From Planctomycetota bacterium (lineage in GTDB: Bacteria; Planctomycetota; Phycisphaerae; UBA1845; UTPLA1), in the NCBI GenBank assembly GCA_027295245.1, contig JAPULF010000431.1, positions 1-11,841 of the forward strand: a stretch of 11,841 bases of DNA, written 5' to 3'. Below are positions 1 to 6,687 of the stretch, in pieces. Position 1 is the stretch's first letter. Each line of letters begins with the position of its first letter. The notes beneath the pieces are model-generated. The model did not search any database and was not told the DNA's origin. It was given only the letters and a program-made list of their open reading frames with translations. The position numbers were made by a program, and so were the translations under genes.

Positions 1-1040
1 GCCGAGGACTCGAACGCCCCGTGATCGGCGTGGAACCGAGCTTGTGCCACCCGGTCCAACTTTCCGAACCGCGCCCCGGTCATCACGATGCTGTCGTTGA
101 ATGCCTGAATCTGCTTTTGCGTGACCCGCTCGGGCGGGACCGGCAGCATGAGAGACCACCGAGTGGGAGGAACCAATACGAGCGTGGTCCGCTGTGACGC
201 AAGCTTGCCCCGTTCCCGATCGTATCCAGTCCAGGTGCGGCCGATCTGCTCCCGCTTCCAGTAATAATGGACTTCCGATCGCCTGCCGGTGCAGGTCATC
301 GGCTCCCAGTCCTGCGGACCCGCCAGCACAGGCGGCAGAATCTCGAGCGAGACCGCGGCGTGACCCTTCTCGTGTGCGATTCGAGCAGGCGTCGCATCTT
401 TTTTCAACGGGTTTTCGCGAACGGCGATCGATTGGTCCAGGTGATAGATGACCGGATTGAGCAAAGTGGCTTCGATACGCGTACCTGAAACACCCCGCTT
501 TTCCTTTGCGGGCATACCGTCCGGTTCGTCCGGTGGCACCTTGTGAAGCGTATACAGGATGCCCGACAGATCATTGGTAACGAGATCGTGGAAGTGAATG
601 CCGACCACGTCGGACTTGTCGTCACCCACGAGATCGGCGGACATCCGTTGCTTCCACAAGACATCCGGCACGGTCGCCGCGGGAACGGACGAAGCATCCG
701 TGAACGATCCGCCACCGGTCCCGCCGCCGCCACGTTGGGCGGTCTTCGTTGGACCGCCGCGCCGATCCGAGCCCTGCCGCCACGCTTTCGCGTCCACGGG
801 CGTAGCGACGATGCGCCAAGGCACCCCGCCCCGCGTATCGGCGGATTTCTGAACGTCATAATGCCAGCCATCGATCTCGAACGACTGCTCCGTCAGGTTT
901 GCCAAATCCTGACCCGAACTGGGCGGCCAAAGCGTAATCGGCATGCGCCGAGACTTCGGACGCGACGGGTCCTCGGCATTGGATGGGTTCAAGGAGAGGG
1001 CAAACGCCGCAACGCACAGCAGCAACCCAAGTCGTGTCAT
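1..1040 (-). CDS. Secreted protein with HExxH motif, possible zinc metallopeptidase (C-terminus beyond window)
   Basis: The minus strand reads open from an ATG at 1040 to the window edge, giving 346 complete codons with no stop, so the C-terminus is missing. The N-terminus is a signal peptide (hydrophobic residues 4-16, likely cut after the S-N-A near residue 22), so the product is exported. A strong GGGAGG ribosome site about 7 bases before the ATG fixes the start. Residues 105-112 are a glycine-rich linker. Residues 223-227 read HEKGH inside a helix-like stretch (ARIAHEKGHAAVSLEI), which matches the HExxH zinc-binding signature. The spacing and small residues after it resemble secreted DUF922-type putative proteases, but I could not identify a third zinc ligand. 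It has its own promoter (1146-1175). That it is a real gene is secure; the peptidase role is inferred from one motif. A structural, non-enzymatic envelope protein is the alternative. Confidence 0.8.
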   Translation of the reverse strand, partial: MTRLGLLLCVAAFALSLNPSNAEDPSRPKSRRMPITLWPPSSGQDLANLTEQSFEIDGWHYDVQKSADTRGGVPWRIVATPVDAKAWRQGSDRRGGPTKTAQRGGGGTGGGSFTDASSVPAATVPDVLWKQRMSADLVGDDKSDVVGIHFHDLVTNDLSGILYTLHKVPPDEPDGMPAKEKRGVSGTRIEATLLNPVIYHLDQSIAVRENPLKKDATPARIAHEKGHAAVSLEILPPVLAGPQDWEPMTCTGRRSEVHYYWKREQIGRTWTGYDRERGKLASQRTTLVLVPPTRWSLMLPVPPERVTQKQIQAFNDSIVMTGARFGKLDRVAQARFHADHGAFESS

Positions 1041-1090
1041 TCGGAATCCTCCCGGAGGTTGGCGGGTTCACCGGCAAGGCCCACCGTTCG

Positions 1091-1119
1091 CCGACGCAGT
1101 CGGGGGCAAGCTGGCTTGC
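1091..1119 (-). other. Two adjacent hairpins in the leader of the HExxH gene
   Basis: On the minus strand, GCAAGC-CA-GCTTGC (1106-1119) is followed after two bases by CCGAC-TGC-GTCGG (1091-1103). Both are perfect short inverted repeats and lie between the predicted transcription start near 1138 and the ATG at 1040. They could affect mRNA stability or translation. There is no U-run, so they do not look like a terminator. GC-rich DNA produces such stems by chance. Confidence 0.35.
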
Positions 1120-1145
1120 TTGGCTCGGCTGAGGCCGGCCCGTTT

Positions 1146-1175
1146 ATTGTATGCCGACCCGCACGGTCACGACAA
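1146..1175 (-). promoter_or_regulatory. Sigma70-type promoter for the HExxH gene
   Basis: On the minus strand, TTGTCG (1170-1175) and TACAAT (1146-1151) are separated by 18 bases. The -10 box matches the consensus at 5 of 6 positions. Transcription would start near 1138, leaving a leader of about 98 nt. This separates the gene at 1-1040 from the operon that ends at 1204. Confidence 0.6.
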
Positions 1176-1203
1176 CCGGAATCCGCCGCATCCCGACCGG
1201 GCG

Positions 1204-1542
1204 TCAGAACTTGCGCGGCGCGGAGAATCCGGTCAAGGCGAGGAGCTGAAATGCGATGCCGGCAAGCAAATAAACAGTGGCCCCGTGAATATCGTCATTC
1301 AATACAGAATAGCCACCCAAGCCAATGGCGCACAACGCCACCGCTTGAGCCATCGCTCCCGCCAGTTGCCAGAACGAAAACTCGCGATGCTGCTGCTCCC
1401 GCCGCATGGATCGCAGTTCGTCGAGGATTTGCTCCAGCGTTTCGATTTCACCGCCCGGCCTAACGCTCCCGCCATGGTCCATGGGGCGAACCGGCTCAGC
1501 GGAGCCCTCCTCATCGGCCACCGGCTTGTCGTCAAACTCCAT
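1204..1542 (-). CDS. Small membrane protein with a charged N-terminal helix and two transmembrane segments
   Basis: This 112-residue protein has an acidic N-terminus (residues 1-30), a charged helix likely to form a coiled coil (31-52, EIETLEQILDELRSMRREQQ), then two hydrophobic segments (about 56-78 and 88-106), and ends in a basic tail (APRKF). It should sit in the inner membrane with the coiled coil on one face. The ATG at 1542 has GGAAGG about 8 bases upstream. It follows the deoxyhypusine-synthase-like gene by 86 nt on the same strand, so co-transcription with that gene and lpxK is likely. I recognise no named family and assign no function. The layout of a helix plus two membrane spans would fit a partner or scaffold of an envelope complex, which is speculation. 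Confidence 0.8.
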   Translation of the reverse strand: MEFDDKPVADEEGSAEPVRPMDHGGSVRPGGEIETLEQILDELRSMRREQQHREFSFWQLAGAMAQAVALCAIGLGGYSVLNDDIHGATVYLLAGIAFQLLALTGFSAPRKF

Positions 1543-1569
1543 CGAATCGCCCTTCCAGATACGTCGCGA

Positions 1570-1617
1570 CGCGAAACCGCGGAGAAACCCAACCGACCGC
1601 CGCCTCGCGAAACCGCG
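1570..1617. repeat. 12-bp direct repeat of a small palindromic unit
   Basis: CGCGAAACCGCG occurs at 1570-1581 and again at 1606-1617. Each copy is itself an inverted repeat (CGCG-AAAC-CGCG), so on the transcribed minus strand each gives a mini-hairpin with a GTTT loop. Both lie in the 86-nt gap between the deoxyhypusine-synthase-like gene and the small membrane protein gene. They may be mRNA processing or stabilising structures, or chance in GC-rich DNA. Confidence 0.4.
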
Positions 1618-1628
1618 CGGCTATGTCG

Positions 1629-2588
1629 CTACATGGTTTCGACGATCGCCTGTCGCAGAAGAGGCAGCATGATTTCATGATGTCCGATGATCTGATGCCC
1701 GCGCCCCTTTCGAACAGGCCGACCAATTACGTTTTCCGACGGCCGGTAGTGTCGGATCATATCGAGATTCGCGGTGGTGATTTCGTCGAGGTTGTTTCCC
1801 AGATTGCGGGCCACCGCGACCGCCTTCAGGAACACTTCCGGCAGCAAGACCGCCGACCCGATGTTGCACCAGACCCCGGCCGGCCCTCCCGGCGAGGCCG
1901 GCGCCAGGTCGGCCACGACGCTGCAAATCAAACGAAAGTCAAAGGTGCTCGAGCCGGCCAGGGTGCTCTCGGCCACGGCCTCGTGCATGTGAATCGTGTC
2001 CGTTCCGATCGCCACGTGGACCGTGACCGGAACGCCGACTTCCCTGGCGACGCCCAGAATACTCTGGGCCGCATGGGGCGCCGAGGAATCGACAACATGA
2101 CGGCCCAACGCCGAACCGAGTCCCGATTCCTTCTCGGCCCCCGCCAACGCCTCCACAAAAAAGTTCGGCGTCTCCTCCACCATGCCGAATCGCCCGTCGC
2201 GAATCGTATCCGCAACTTCTTCACTCGTTTGGCCGAAGATCGCGACCTCGACATCGTGAATCGCCGTCGCGCCGTTCATGCAGACCGCAGTGACGACTCC
2301 GCGTCGCATGAGGTCGCACACGATCGGCGAGCAACCCACCTTGACGACGTGTGCGCCCAGCGCAAACACGACCGGGCGATCACCTCGACGGGCCTCGACG
2401 ATCGCCGAAGTCACGGAATGAAGCGCCGCGGCCCCTAGCGTAGACGGCAGACTGTCCCACCATGTTCGAAAGTCCGCCCCCTTCGCCGGAAGTCCGGCCG
2501 ACGCGTCGACCGCGAACTTGTGCTCGCGGTCCCCGATCGAATAGGTCTTCAGCTTCGACAGATCGGCGGGGCGATAGCGCTTGGCCAT
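1629..2588 (-). CDS. Deoxyhypusine-synthase-like protein, bacterial branch
   Basis: The 319-residue protein carries the NAD-binding core typical of the deoxyhypusine synthase fold: residues 77-119 (GAHVVKVGCSPIVCDLMRRG, then MNGATAIHDVEVAIFG), a TSEEV segment at 121-125, DGRFGMVEET at 131-140, and IGTDTIH at 194-200. True deoxyhypusine synthase transfers the aminobutyl group of spermidine to a lysine of eIF5A. Bacteria lack eIF5A, so the role here is unknown; a polyamine-related or other NAD-dependent reaction is possible. The usual C-terminal SWGK motif with the catalytic lysine is not visible. The corresponding region is a different conserved-looking block (CNIGSAVLLPEVFLKAVAVA, 241-260). 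The ATG at 2588 has GGAG about 10 bases upstream. It starts 24 nt after the lpxK stop, which implies an operon and perhaps an envelope role. Fold assignment is confident; function is not. Confidence 0.9.
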   Translation of the reverse strand: MAKRYRPADLSKLKTYSIGDREHKFAVDASAGLPAKGADFRTWWDSLPSTLGAAALHSVTSAIVEARRGDRPVVFALGAHVVKVGCSPIVCDLMRRGVVTAVCMNGATAIHDVEVAIFGQTSEEVADTIRDGRFGMVEETPNFFVEALAGAEKESGLGSALGRHVVDSSAPHAAQSILGVAREVGVPVTVHVAIGTDTIHMHEAVAESTLAGSSTFDFRLICSVVADLAPASPGGPAGVWCNIGSAVLLPEVFLKAVAVARNLGNNLDEITTANLDMIRHYRPSENVIGRPVRKGRGHQIIGHHEIMLPLLRQAIVETM

Positions 2589-2612
2589 GTGACTTATCTC
2601 CGGGCGTTCATG

Positions 2613-3719
2613 TTATCGAGCGGTCAGGACAGCGTCGATCGCCCGCGTCAAGACCTCGGCGCCCTCGGCATCGAACACGATCTCGAGCCGAAGGGCTAGC
2701 AGCCGACACCCCTCGCTCGGCCATCGCCCCACGAGCTTGACCGCGTCCTTCTCGGTGGTCAGCAACACATTGGCATCGACATTGGCCGCAACATCCGGAA
2801 ACGCGGCGATCTCCTCGGCACTGTAGTCATGGTGATCGGGATACTGATAGGCCGCGAGCACCTGGACGCCCAACCCCTCGACCGAGTGCCGAAATGACTC
2901 GAAATTGGCGATTCCGGCGAAAATCACGGCCCGCATGGCGCTCCCGTCGGCGTTCTCAACCACCCGTCCCTCGATATCCACGAATCCGTCGATGCGGTGA
3001 GCCGCGAGAACGACCGGCTTGCCCCCGGACGCCCGGCGAATCTCGGCCGTCAGCATCCCCTGGGTGGAAACATCGACTTCGTCGCTCCGTGACAGCACGA
3101 TCACGTCCGCCCGCCGCAACGAACTCACCGGCTCCCGCAGCAGCCCCCGCGGCAGCATGTGCCCATGACCGAACGGAAGCGTCGCGTCGATCAACACCAC
3201 ATCGAGGTCCCGCCCGATTCGGCGATGCTGGAAGGCGTCATCGAGCACCACCGCGTCCGCCCCGCCGGCGATGGCCCGTCGCGCCCCCGCAAGCCGATCC
3301 GCATCGATAATTACCGCGGCCCGCGGGCAGAGCCGTTTCAAGACCATCGCCTCGTCGCTCTCAATGCGCCATTGGGTCAGCCCCCGGTCCCCACGATCAT
3401 GATCGAATCGAACGGGCTTGCCCTTGTATCCTCGCAGGAGAATCGCCGTATTCCGATTTCGTTCCTCCAAAAGATTTGTCACGTACGCCGCCATGGGTGT
3501 TTTTCCCGTCCCGCCGACGGTGATGTTCCCGATCGCGATGACCGGCCGCTCCACGCGCCGGGCACTTCGTTTGACAAGATCGTAGTAGGCGTTGCGAATC
3601 GTGACGGCGAGCATGTACGGGAGGGAGAGGACCATCAGCGTCCCGCGCGCAATATCCAGCAGCAGCCCTCCGCGGCGTTTTGAAATCAGGTCCAGAAATC
3701 TCGCGCCGGCCTTCGACAT
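2613..3719 (-). CDS. lpxK: Tetraacyldisaccharide 4'-kinase (lipid A kinase)
   Basis: LpxK phosphorylates the 4' position of the tetraacyl disaccharide 1-phosphate to give lipid IVA, the sixth step of the Raetz lipid A pathway, at the cytoplasmic face of the inner membrane. The 368-residue length suits the family. Residues 20-45 form the N-terminal membrane-associated helix. The Walker A loop is GNITVGGTGKTP (64-75), with the SDEAM segment at 121-125, the family motif DDAFQHRR at 160-167, LPRGLLREP at 189-197, PDHHDYS at 294-300 and TTEKDAVKL at 321-329. All key motifs appear intact. There is no clear Shine-Dalgarno before the ATG at 3719. It is the first gene of a probable operon with the deoxyhypusine-synthase-like and small membrane protein genes, and diverges from the lipoprotein gene at 3853. 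Its presence shows the organism makes lipid A. Confidence 0.97.
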   Translation of the reverse strand: MSKAGARFLDLISKRRGGLLLDIARGTLMVLSLPYMLAVTIRNAYYDLVKRSARRVERPVIAIGNITVGGTGKTPMAAYVTNLLEERNRNTAILLRGYKGKPVRFDHDRGDRGLTQWRIESDEAMVLKRLCPRAAVIIDADRLAGARRAIAGGADAVVLDDAFQHRRIGRDLDVVLIDATLPFGHGHMLPRGLLREPVSSLRRADVIVLSRSDEVDVSTQGMLTAEIRRASGGKPVVLAAHRIDGFVDIEGRVVENADGSAMRAVIFAGIANFESFRHSVEGLGVQVLAAYQYPDHHDYSAEEIAAFPDVAANVDANVLLTTEKDAVKLVGRWPSEGCRLLALRLEIVFDAEGAEVLTRAIDAVLTAR

Positions 3720-3781
3720 GGGGTTGCGAGTCTAACCGATCGGCCGCGGGACGTGCCCCACCCCGACATATCGATTCCGCG

Positions 3782-3810
3782 TTGACTGCCGGCCCGCGGG
3801 TGGCTACGCT
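3782..3810 (+). promoter_or_regulatory. Sigma70-type promoter for the lipoprotein gene
   Basis: TTGACT (3782-3787, 5 of 6 matches to the -35 consensus) is followed after exactly 17 bases by TACGCT (3805-3810), a weaker -10 box. Transcription would start near 3817, about 36 nt before the ATG at 3853. It lies in the divergent region between lpxK and the lipoprotein gene. Confidence 0.55.
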
Positions 3811-3852
3811 TGCGCCGCGTGTTTGACGCGGTTGAAAAGGAGTCAGGCGAGC

Positions 3853-4473
3853 ATGCGATCCCACTCGATAACGAAGACGATCCGATCGATACTCGCAGGC
3901 GTCGTGGTTGCGTGCTCCGCGGTGGGCTGCTCCGATATGGACCCGTTCGAATTGAATCGCGCGCGCGGCAGCGACATGAATTCGAGAAAGCTGCCGAACG
4001 TTTCCGCCGAAGTGGCCTTCGATGCCGGCGTCTATGCGATGCGGCAGTGGTTTCGCCGGGTGGACCCACAACCCGGCGAGGGGCTCGTCAAGGGACTCGC
4101 CACCGAATACACCCAGGCAGGCGGTACGCAGCGCCTTCGCGACACCATCGGGTTCCGAAACCGCCTGCGTCGGATCGGAACGCTAACCGTCGTTCCGCGC
4201 GGAGGCGGTTGCGTCGTCTCGTGCCGCATCGATGTCCAGCGGCTCGATACCGCCGACCATCGCGTCTTTCGCCAGAACGAGCAACTCAACGACCTGCCCA
4301 ATCGCACACCGCTTGAAAGAGACGCGGGTCTCAGCGCAGAACAAGAACAGGTCTGGACGGATCTGCCGCACGATCGCGTCCTCGAGCGTCAGATGCTCGA
4401 TCTCGTAGCCGCCCGGGCAACCGGAAACTCTGCCGGCAGTTCCGCGCCTGATTCGAACGGATCATCCCGTTGA
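3853..4473 (+). CDS. Putative lipoprotein of unknown function
   Basis: The 206-residue product begins with a basic n-region and hydrophobic core (residues 1-21) ending in a lipobox-like A-V-G-C with the acceptor cysteine at 26, followed by S-D. It is therefore likely a lipid-anchored envelope protein. The mature part is soluble, basic, and contains a likely beta-rich stretch (about residues 105-133, with G-T-L-T-V-V-P and G-G-C-V-V-S-C-R). The C-terminus is serine- and glycine-rich. I chose ATG 3853, not the in-frame TTG at 3823, because AGGAG lies about 10 bases upstream and this start places the signal peptide at the N-terminus. It has its own promoter. Its last 85 bases overlap the 3' end of the convergent gene at 4389-4907. 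I recognise no family. Confidence 0.82.
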   Translation: MRSHSITKTIRSILAGVVVACSAVGCSDMDPFELNRARGSDMNSRKLPNVSAEVAFDAGVYAMRQWFRRVDPQPGEGLVKGLATEYTQAGGTQRLRDTIGFRNRLRRIGTLTVVPRGGGCVVSCRIDVQRLDTADHRVFRQNEQLNDLPNRTPLERDAGLSAEQEQVWTDLPHDRVLERQMLDLVAARATGNSAGSSAPDSNGSSR

Positions 4474-4907
4474 CGCGCCGCCGCGGGGACACTGGGTAAC
4501 TCGCCGTTCACCCACGCCAGCAGAGCCCCGCCTTCATCTCGAGTCCTCCCCTTGTCGGTTCGATGTGCCACGGCAACGGAGGCGGCCCCGGAGGATCTGT
4601 AGGCCACCGGCGGCACCGGTCCAATCGGTTCCGAATCCGCGCGGCCGATCGCGGAAGACATGGCGGGTGACGCGTCCGCGGTGCCGTGTGCGTCGGTTAG
4701 CGTCATCTTGCCGCACGTGGGACAGCACCGCTTACGGCTTGTCAGCAAGACCGGCACGAGTCCCAACGGACCCCACATCAGCCCGTGCATTACGCCCGAC
4801 ATACCGTGACCCCGTCGCGCGCCGAGGACCCCGCAAAGAATTGGCCAGATCAGCCACATCAGGGTGATCCCCACGAGCAGCACGGAGAGATTGGCCGGAT
4901 TGACCAT
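4389..4907 (-). CDS. Small membrane protein with two transmembrane segments and a cysteine cluster
   Basis: From ATG 4907 the protein has 172 residues: a first hydrophobic segment at about 6-28 (SVLLVGITLMWLIWPILCG), a GARRGHG loop, a second segment at about 38-56, then RKRCCPTCGK, a CxxC knuckle that could bind a metal. The rest is a low-complexity tail rich in Ala, Ser, Pro and charged residues. The start is uncertain: in-frame TTG codons at 4976 and 4934 would lengthen it, and none has a convincing Shine-Dalgarno. The frame opens just after the stop of the GH10-like gene (5023), so they are probably co-transcribed. The 3' end overlaps the convergent lipoprotein gene by 85 bases. The N-terminal half looks protein-like and the tail less so. 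Function is unknown. Confidence 0.65.
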   Translation of the reverse strand: MVNPANLSVLLVGITLMWLIWPILCGVLGARRGHGMSGVMHGLMWGPLGLVPVLLTSRKRCCPTCGKMTLTDAHGTADASPAMSSAIGRADSEPIGPVPPVAYRSSGAASVAVAHRTDKGRTRDEGGALLAWVNGELPSVPAAARQRDDPFESGAELPAEFPVARAATRSSI

Positions 4908-5022
4908 CTTGAATTTGGTGAGCGTTTCGACCAATTGCCCCCCCTGCGCGGGAATCCCGACGCCTCGCACGCCCAATGCTCAACTGTACGATTCACTCGG
5001 ATTGACTGAGGGGTGGGCGGTG

Positions 5023-6453
5023 TTATCGGCCGGATTTTCCGAGAATGTCGTCGCGTAGCGACTGAATCTCGCGATAGGCCGCGGACGATCCAGCGGAAAG
5101 TGACTCGGTCCCGTCCGCCGCCGGCGGCTGCCAAGTCACCGTCTCCACGAAGGGCTTCGACAAGGCGATCACGTAACAGTCCCGCGCGAACGACGCGAGA
5201 ACGCTTGATGCCTCGGCGCCGTTCCCCCGGCTGCCGGCGACGCTATTCCCGACCACGGTGACGTGAAGCGGCTTTCCGAGGCTGCCGAAAGCGTCCAGCA
5301 TCGAGGAAATCTGCATGGGATCTCGAACAAACGTCTCCTTGCCGGTTGCCCCGAATCGCAACTCCAGCCCGAATGCGTCGAAATTGATCCCGTTGCGCAC
5401 CACCATCTCGGCATACAACATCGGCGGAATCGTCCGTTGGTCGAGCGTGTAGTACTCTCCCCAGGGCAGCGTGATTCCGATGATGCTCGCGGAGCGGGGA
5501 GCGAGCTGCTTCGCCATCATGGCCGACATCCTTGTCAGATCCATGAGCTGTTCGAACGTGAAATGAAAGTCGTTGTGGGCGTGAATCCCGCTGATGATCT
5601 CCCACGCGTGTACCTGGCTGCCAAACTTCGTGAGCGCCCGTTTCAGGTGCCGGGTGAGGCAGTCCTGCATGTGCTCGTAGTCCCCTTCCCACAGGTAGGT
5701 CCAATGCGGCAGGTTCGACTTTTCGAATGAAACCAGCGAGCAGCCGCGTATGTGCATCTTCCGATTGCGCAGCGCCCGCAGGCAGCTTTCGACGCGGGAC
5801 CAGTCGTTTTCACCCTCGCGCGGCTCGAGATCGCACCACCGGAACGAAACCACCGAAAAATCGAACGCCTCCGAAACCCGCTGAATGTACGGCTCGTCGA
5901 GGTTGGCAAGCGAGACCCGACAGCCGAACGGACGCTTTCCCATTTGATTGGACGAACGACGACGACGCAGAAACACGTCGGCGTGGAAGATTCCCAGCCG
6001 CGACCCGACCAGAACGCTCGCCTCCACCGCCGCCTCTCCGAAGCGTGCCGCCGTCACTTCATCCGGCGCGGTGATGGCCTCGACCAGCAGGTCCCGGGCC
6101 GCATCCACCTCCCGATACAGCGACTCGCCCTCGGGAAAATCAAACAACCCCCAATCCTCGCGCTTTTGGCTGATACGCACCAATCGGCCTCGGGCCAACT
6201 CGACGTGCAGGTTGTACGGCTCCGGACGCTCCATCAGACGCGTCGTCTCGAGCATGATCCGGCCGAAACCCTTCACCGGCCACATCACCGAGAGCGCCAC
6301 CGGCCCGCGAGAGCGCGGTTCGCAGATGATCTCACCGTCTGCGAACCTCAAATCGCCGCGCACCGGCACGTTGTCGTTTCCGATGAGAAAAGCACCGTCC
6401 AGACTCATGGACCGGGCGGCGGCGTCGTTCGAAAATACGCGAAATCGAAGCAT
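5023..6453 (-). CDS. Glycoside hydrolase family 10-like protein lacking both catalytic glutamates
   Basis: The 476-residue protein has an N-terminal domain of about 170 residues that is probably beta-rich (carbohydrate-binding or jelly-roll type by inference), then a GH10-like TIM barrel. Barrel landmarks are FRWCDLEPREG (204-214, like the K-W-x-x-x-E-P-x-x-G of xylanases), RGCSLVSF (236-243, like R-G-H-T-L-V-W), LPHW (248-251), VHAWEII (281-287), LPWGEYY (329-335) and FDAFGLELRFG (358-368). Active GH10 enzymes have a Glu acid/base in W-D-V-V-N-E and a Glu nucleophile in I-T-E-L-D. Here the first aligns with W-E-I-I-S-G (Gly 289) and the second with H-V-T-V-V (Val 400). It is therefore unlikely to hydrolyse xylan by the retaining mechanism, and may bind glycans or act differently. 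No signal peptide is visible. The promoter at 6601-6629 and a structured leader lie upstream. The Shine-Dalgarno is weak. Confidence 0.92.
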   Translation of the reverse strand: MLRFRVFSNDAAARSMSLDGAFLIGNDNVPVRGDLRFADGEIICEPRSRGPVALSVMWPVKGFGRIMLETTRLMERPEPYNLHVELARGRLVRISQKREDWGLFDFPEGESLYREVDAARDLLVEAITAPDEVTAARFGEAAVEASVLVGSRLGIFHADVFLRRRRSSNQMGKRPFGCRVSLANLDEPYIQRVSEAFDFSVVSFRWCDLEPREGENDWSRVESCLRALRNRKMHIRGCSLVSFEKSNLPHWTYLWEGDYEHMQDCLTRHLKRALTKFGSQVHAWEIISGIHAHNDFHFTFEQLMDLTRMSAMMAKQLAPRSASIIGITLPWGEYYTLDQRTIPPMLYAEMVVRNGINFDAFGLELRFGATGKETFVRDPMQISSMLDAFGSLGKPLHVTVVGNSVAGSRGNGAEASSVLASFARDCYVIALSKPFVETVTWQPPAADGTESLSAGSSAAYREIQSLRDDILGKSGR

Positions 6454-6542
6454 GTCTCTGCGCTCACAGGGCGCCGATCCGGGAATGGCCGACCTGTACC
6501 CACACCCCGTACATTCTTGTATCAGGAAACTATCTTAAAGGG

Positions 6543-6569
6543 CAGTGTCGCACTGGTTTCTAACCAGTG
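6543..6569 (-). other. Overlapping, mutually exclusive hairpins in the GH10-like gene leader
   Basis: A perfect 8-bp inverted repeat, CACTGGTT (6551-6558) and AACCAGTG (6562-6569), surrounds a 3-base loop. The inner strand also begins CACTG, which pairs with CAGTG at 6543-6547 across a TCG loop. The two stems share bases and cannot form together. On the minus-strand RNA the 8-bp stem comes first. The element lies between the predicted promoter (6601-6629) and the ATG at 6453. No U-run follows, so it is not a standard terminator. Confidence 0.5.
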
Positions 6570-6600
6570 GAAAACGGCTCTTGAGATCGTTCCAAAACGC

Positions 6601-6629
6601 ATCATAGGCCACGCCAAACGTCGCCGCAA
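6601..6629 (-). promoter_or_regulatory. Sigma70-type promoter for the GH10-like gene
   Basis: On the minus strand, TTGCGG (6624-6629) and TATGAT (6601-6606, 5 of 6 consensus matches) are separated by 17 bases. Transcription would begin near 6594 and give a leader of about 140 nt that contains the hairpins at 6543-6569. The 234-nt gap between the ATL gene and this gene holds no other gene that I can support. Confidence 0.5.
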
Positions 6630-6687
6630 ATGCTCGATTGGACAATTGCCCCGATCGCCGCATGGCACCGGCCGGCCAGGTCGCCCA

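Noticed and set aside
543..1463. Long plus-strand frame of 306 codons
   Set aside because: It is antisense to the HExxH gene and the small membrane protein gene, crosses both and their intergenic promoter, is very rich in Arg and Pro, and has no recognisable domain.
1623..2438. Plus-strand frame of 271 codons
   Set aside because: It is the shadow of the deoxyhypusine-synthase-like gene, whose minus-strand product has clear family motifs.
3823..3852. TTG start 10 codons upstream for the lipoprotein gene
   Set aside because: It would bury the signal peptide and uses a rare start; AGGAG is correctly placed for ATG 3853.
4938..4944. Run of seven C (G on the coding strand) near the start of the membrane protein gene, as a phase-variation tract
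   Set aside because: It is a single short run in GC-rich DNA, and it lies upstream of the preferred ATG 4907, so slippage would not alter the product.
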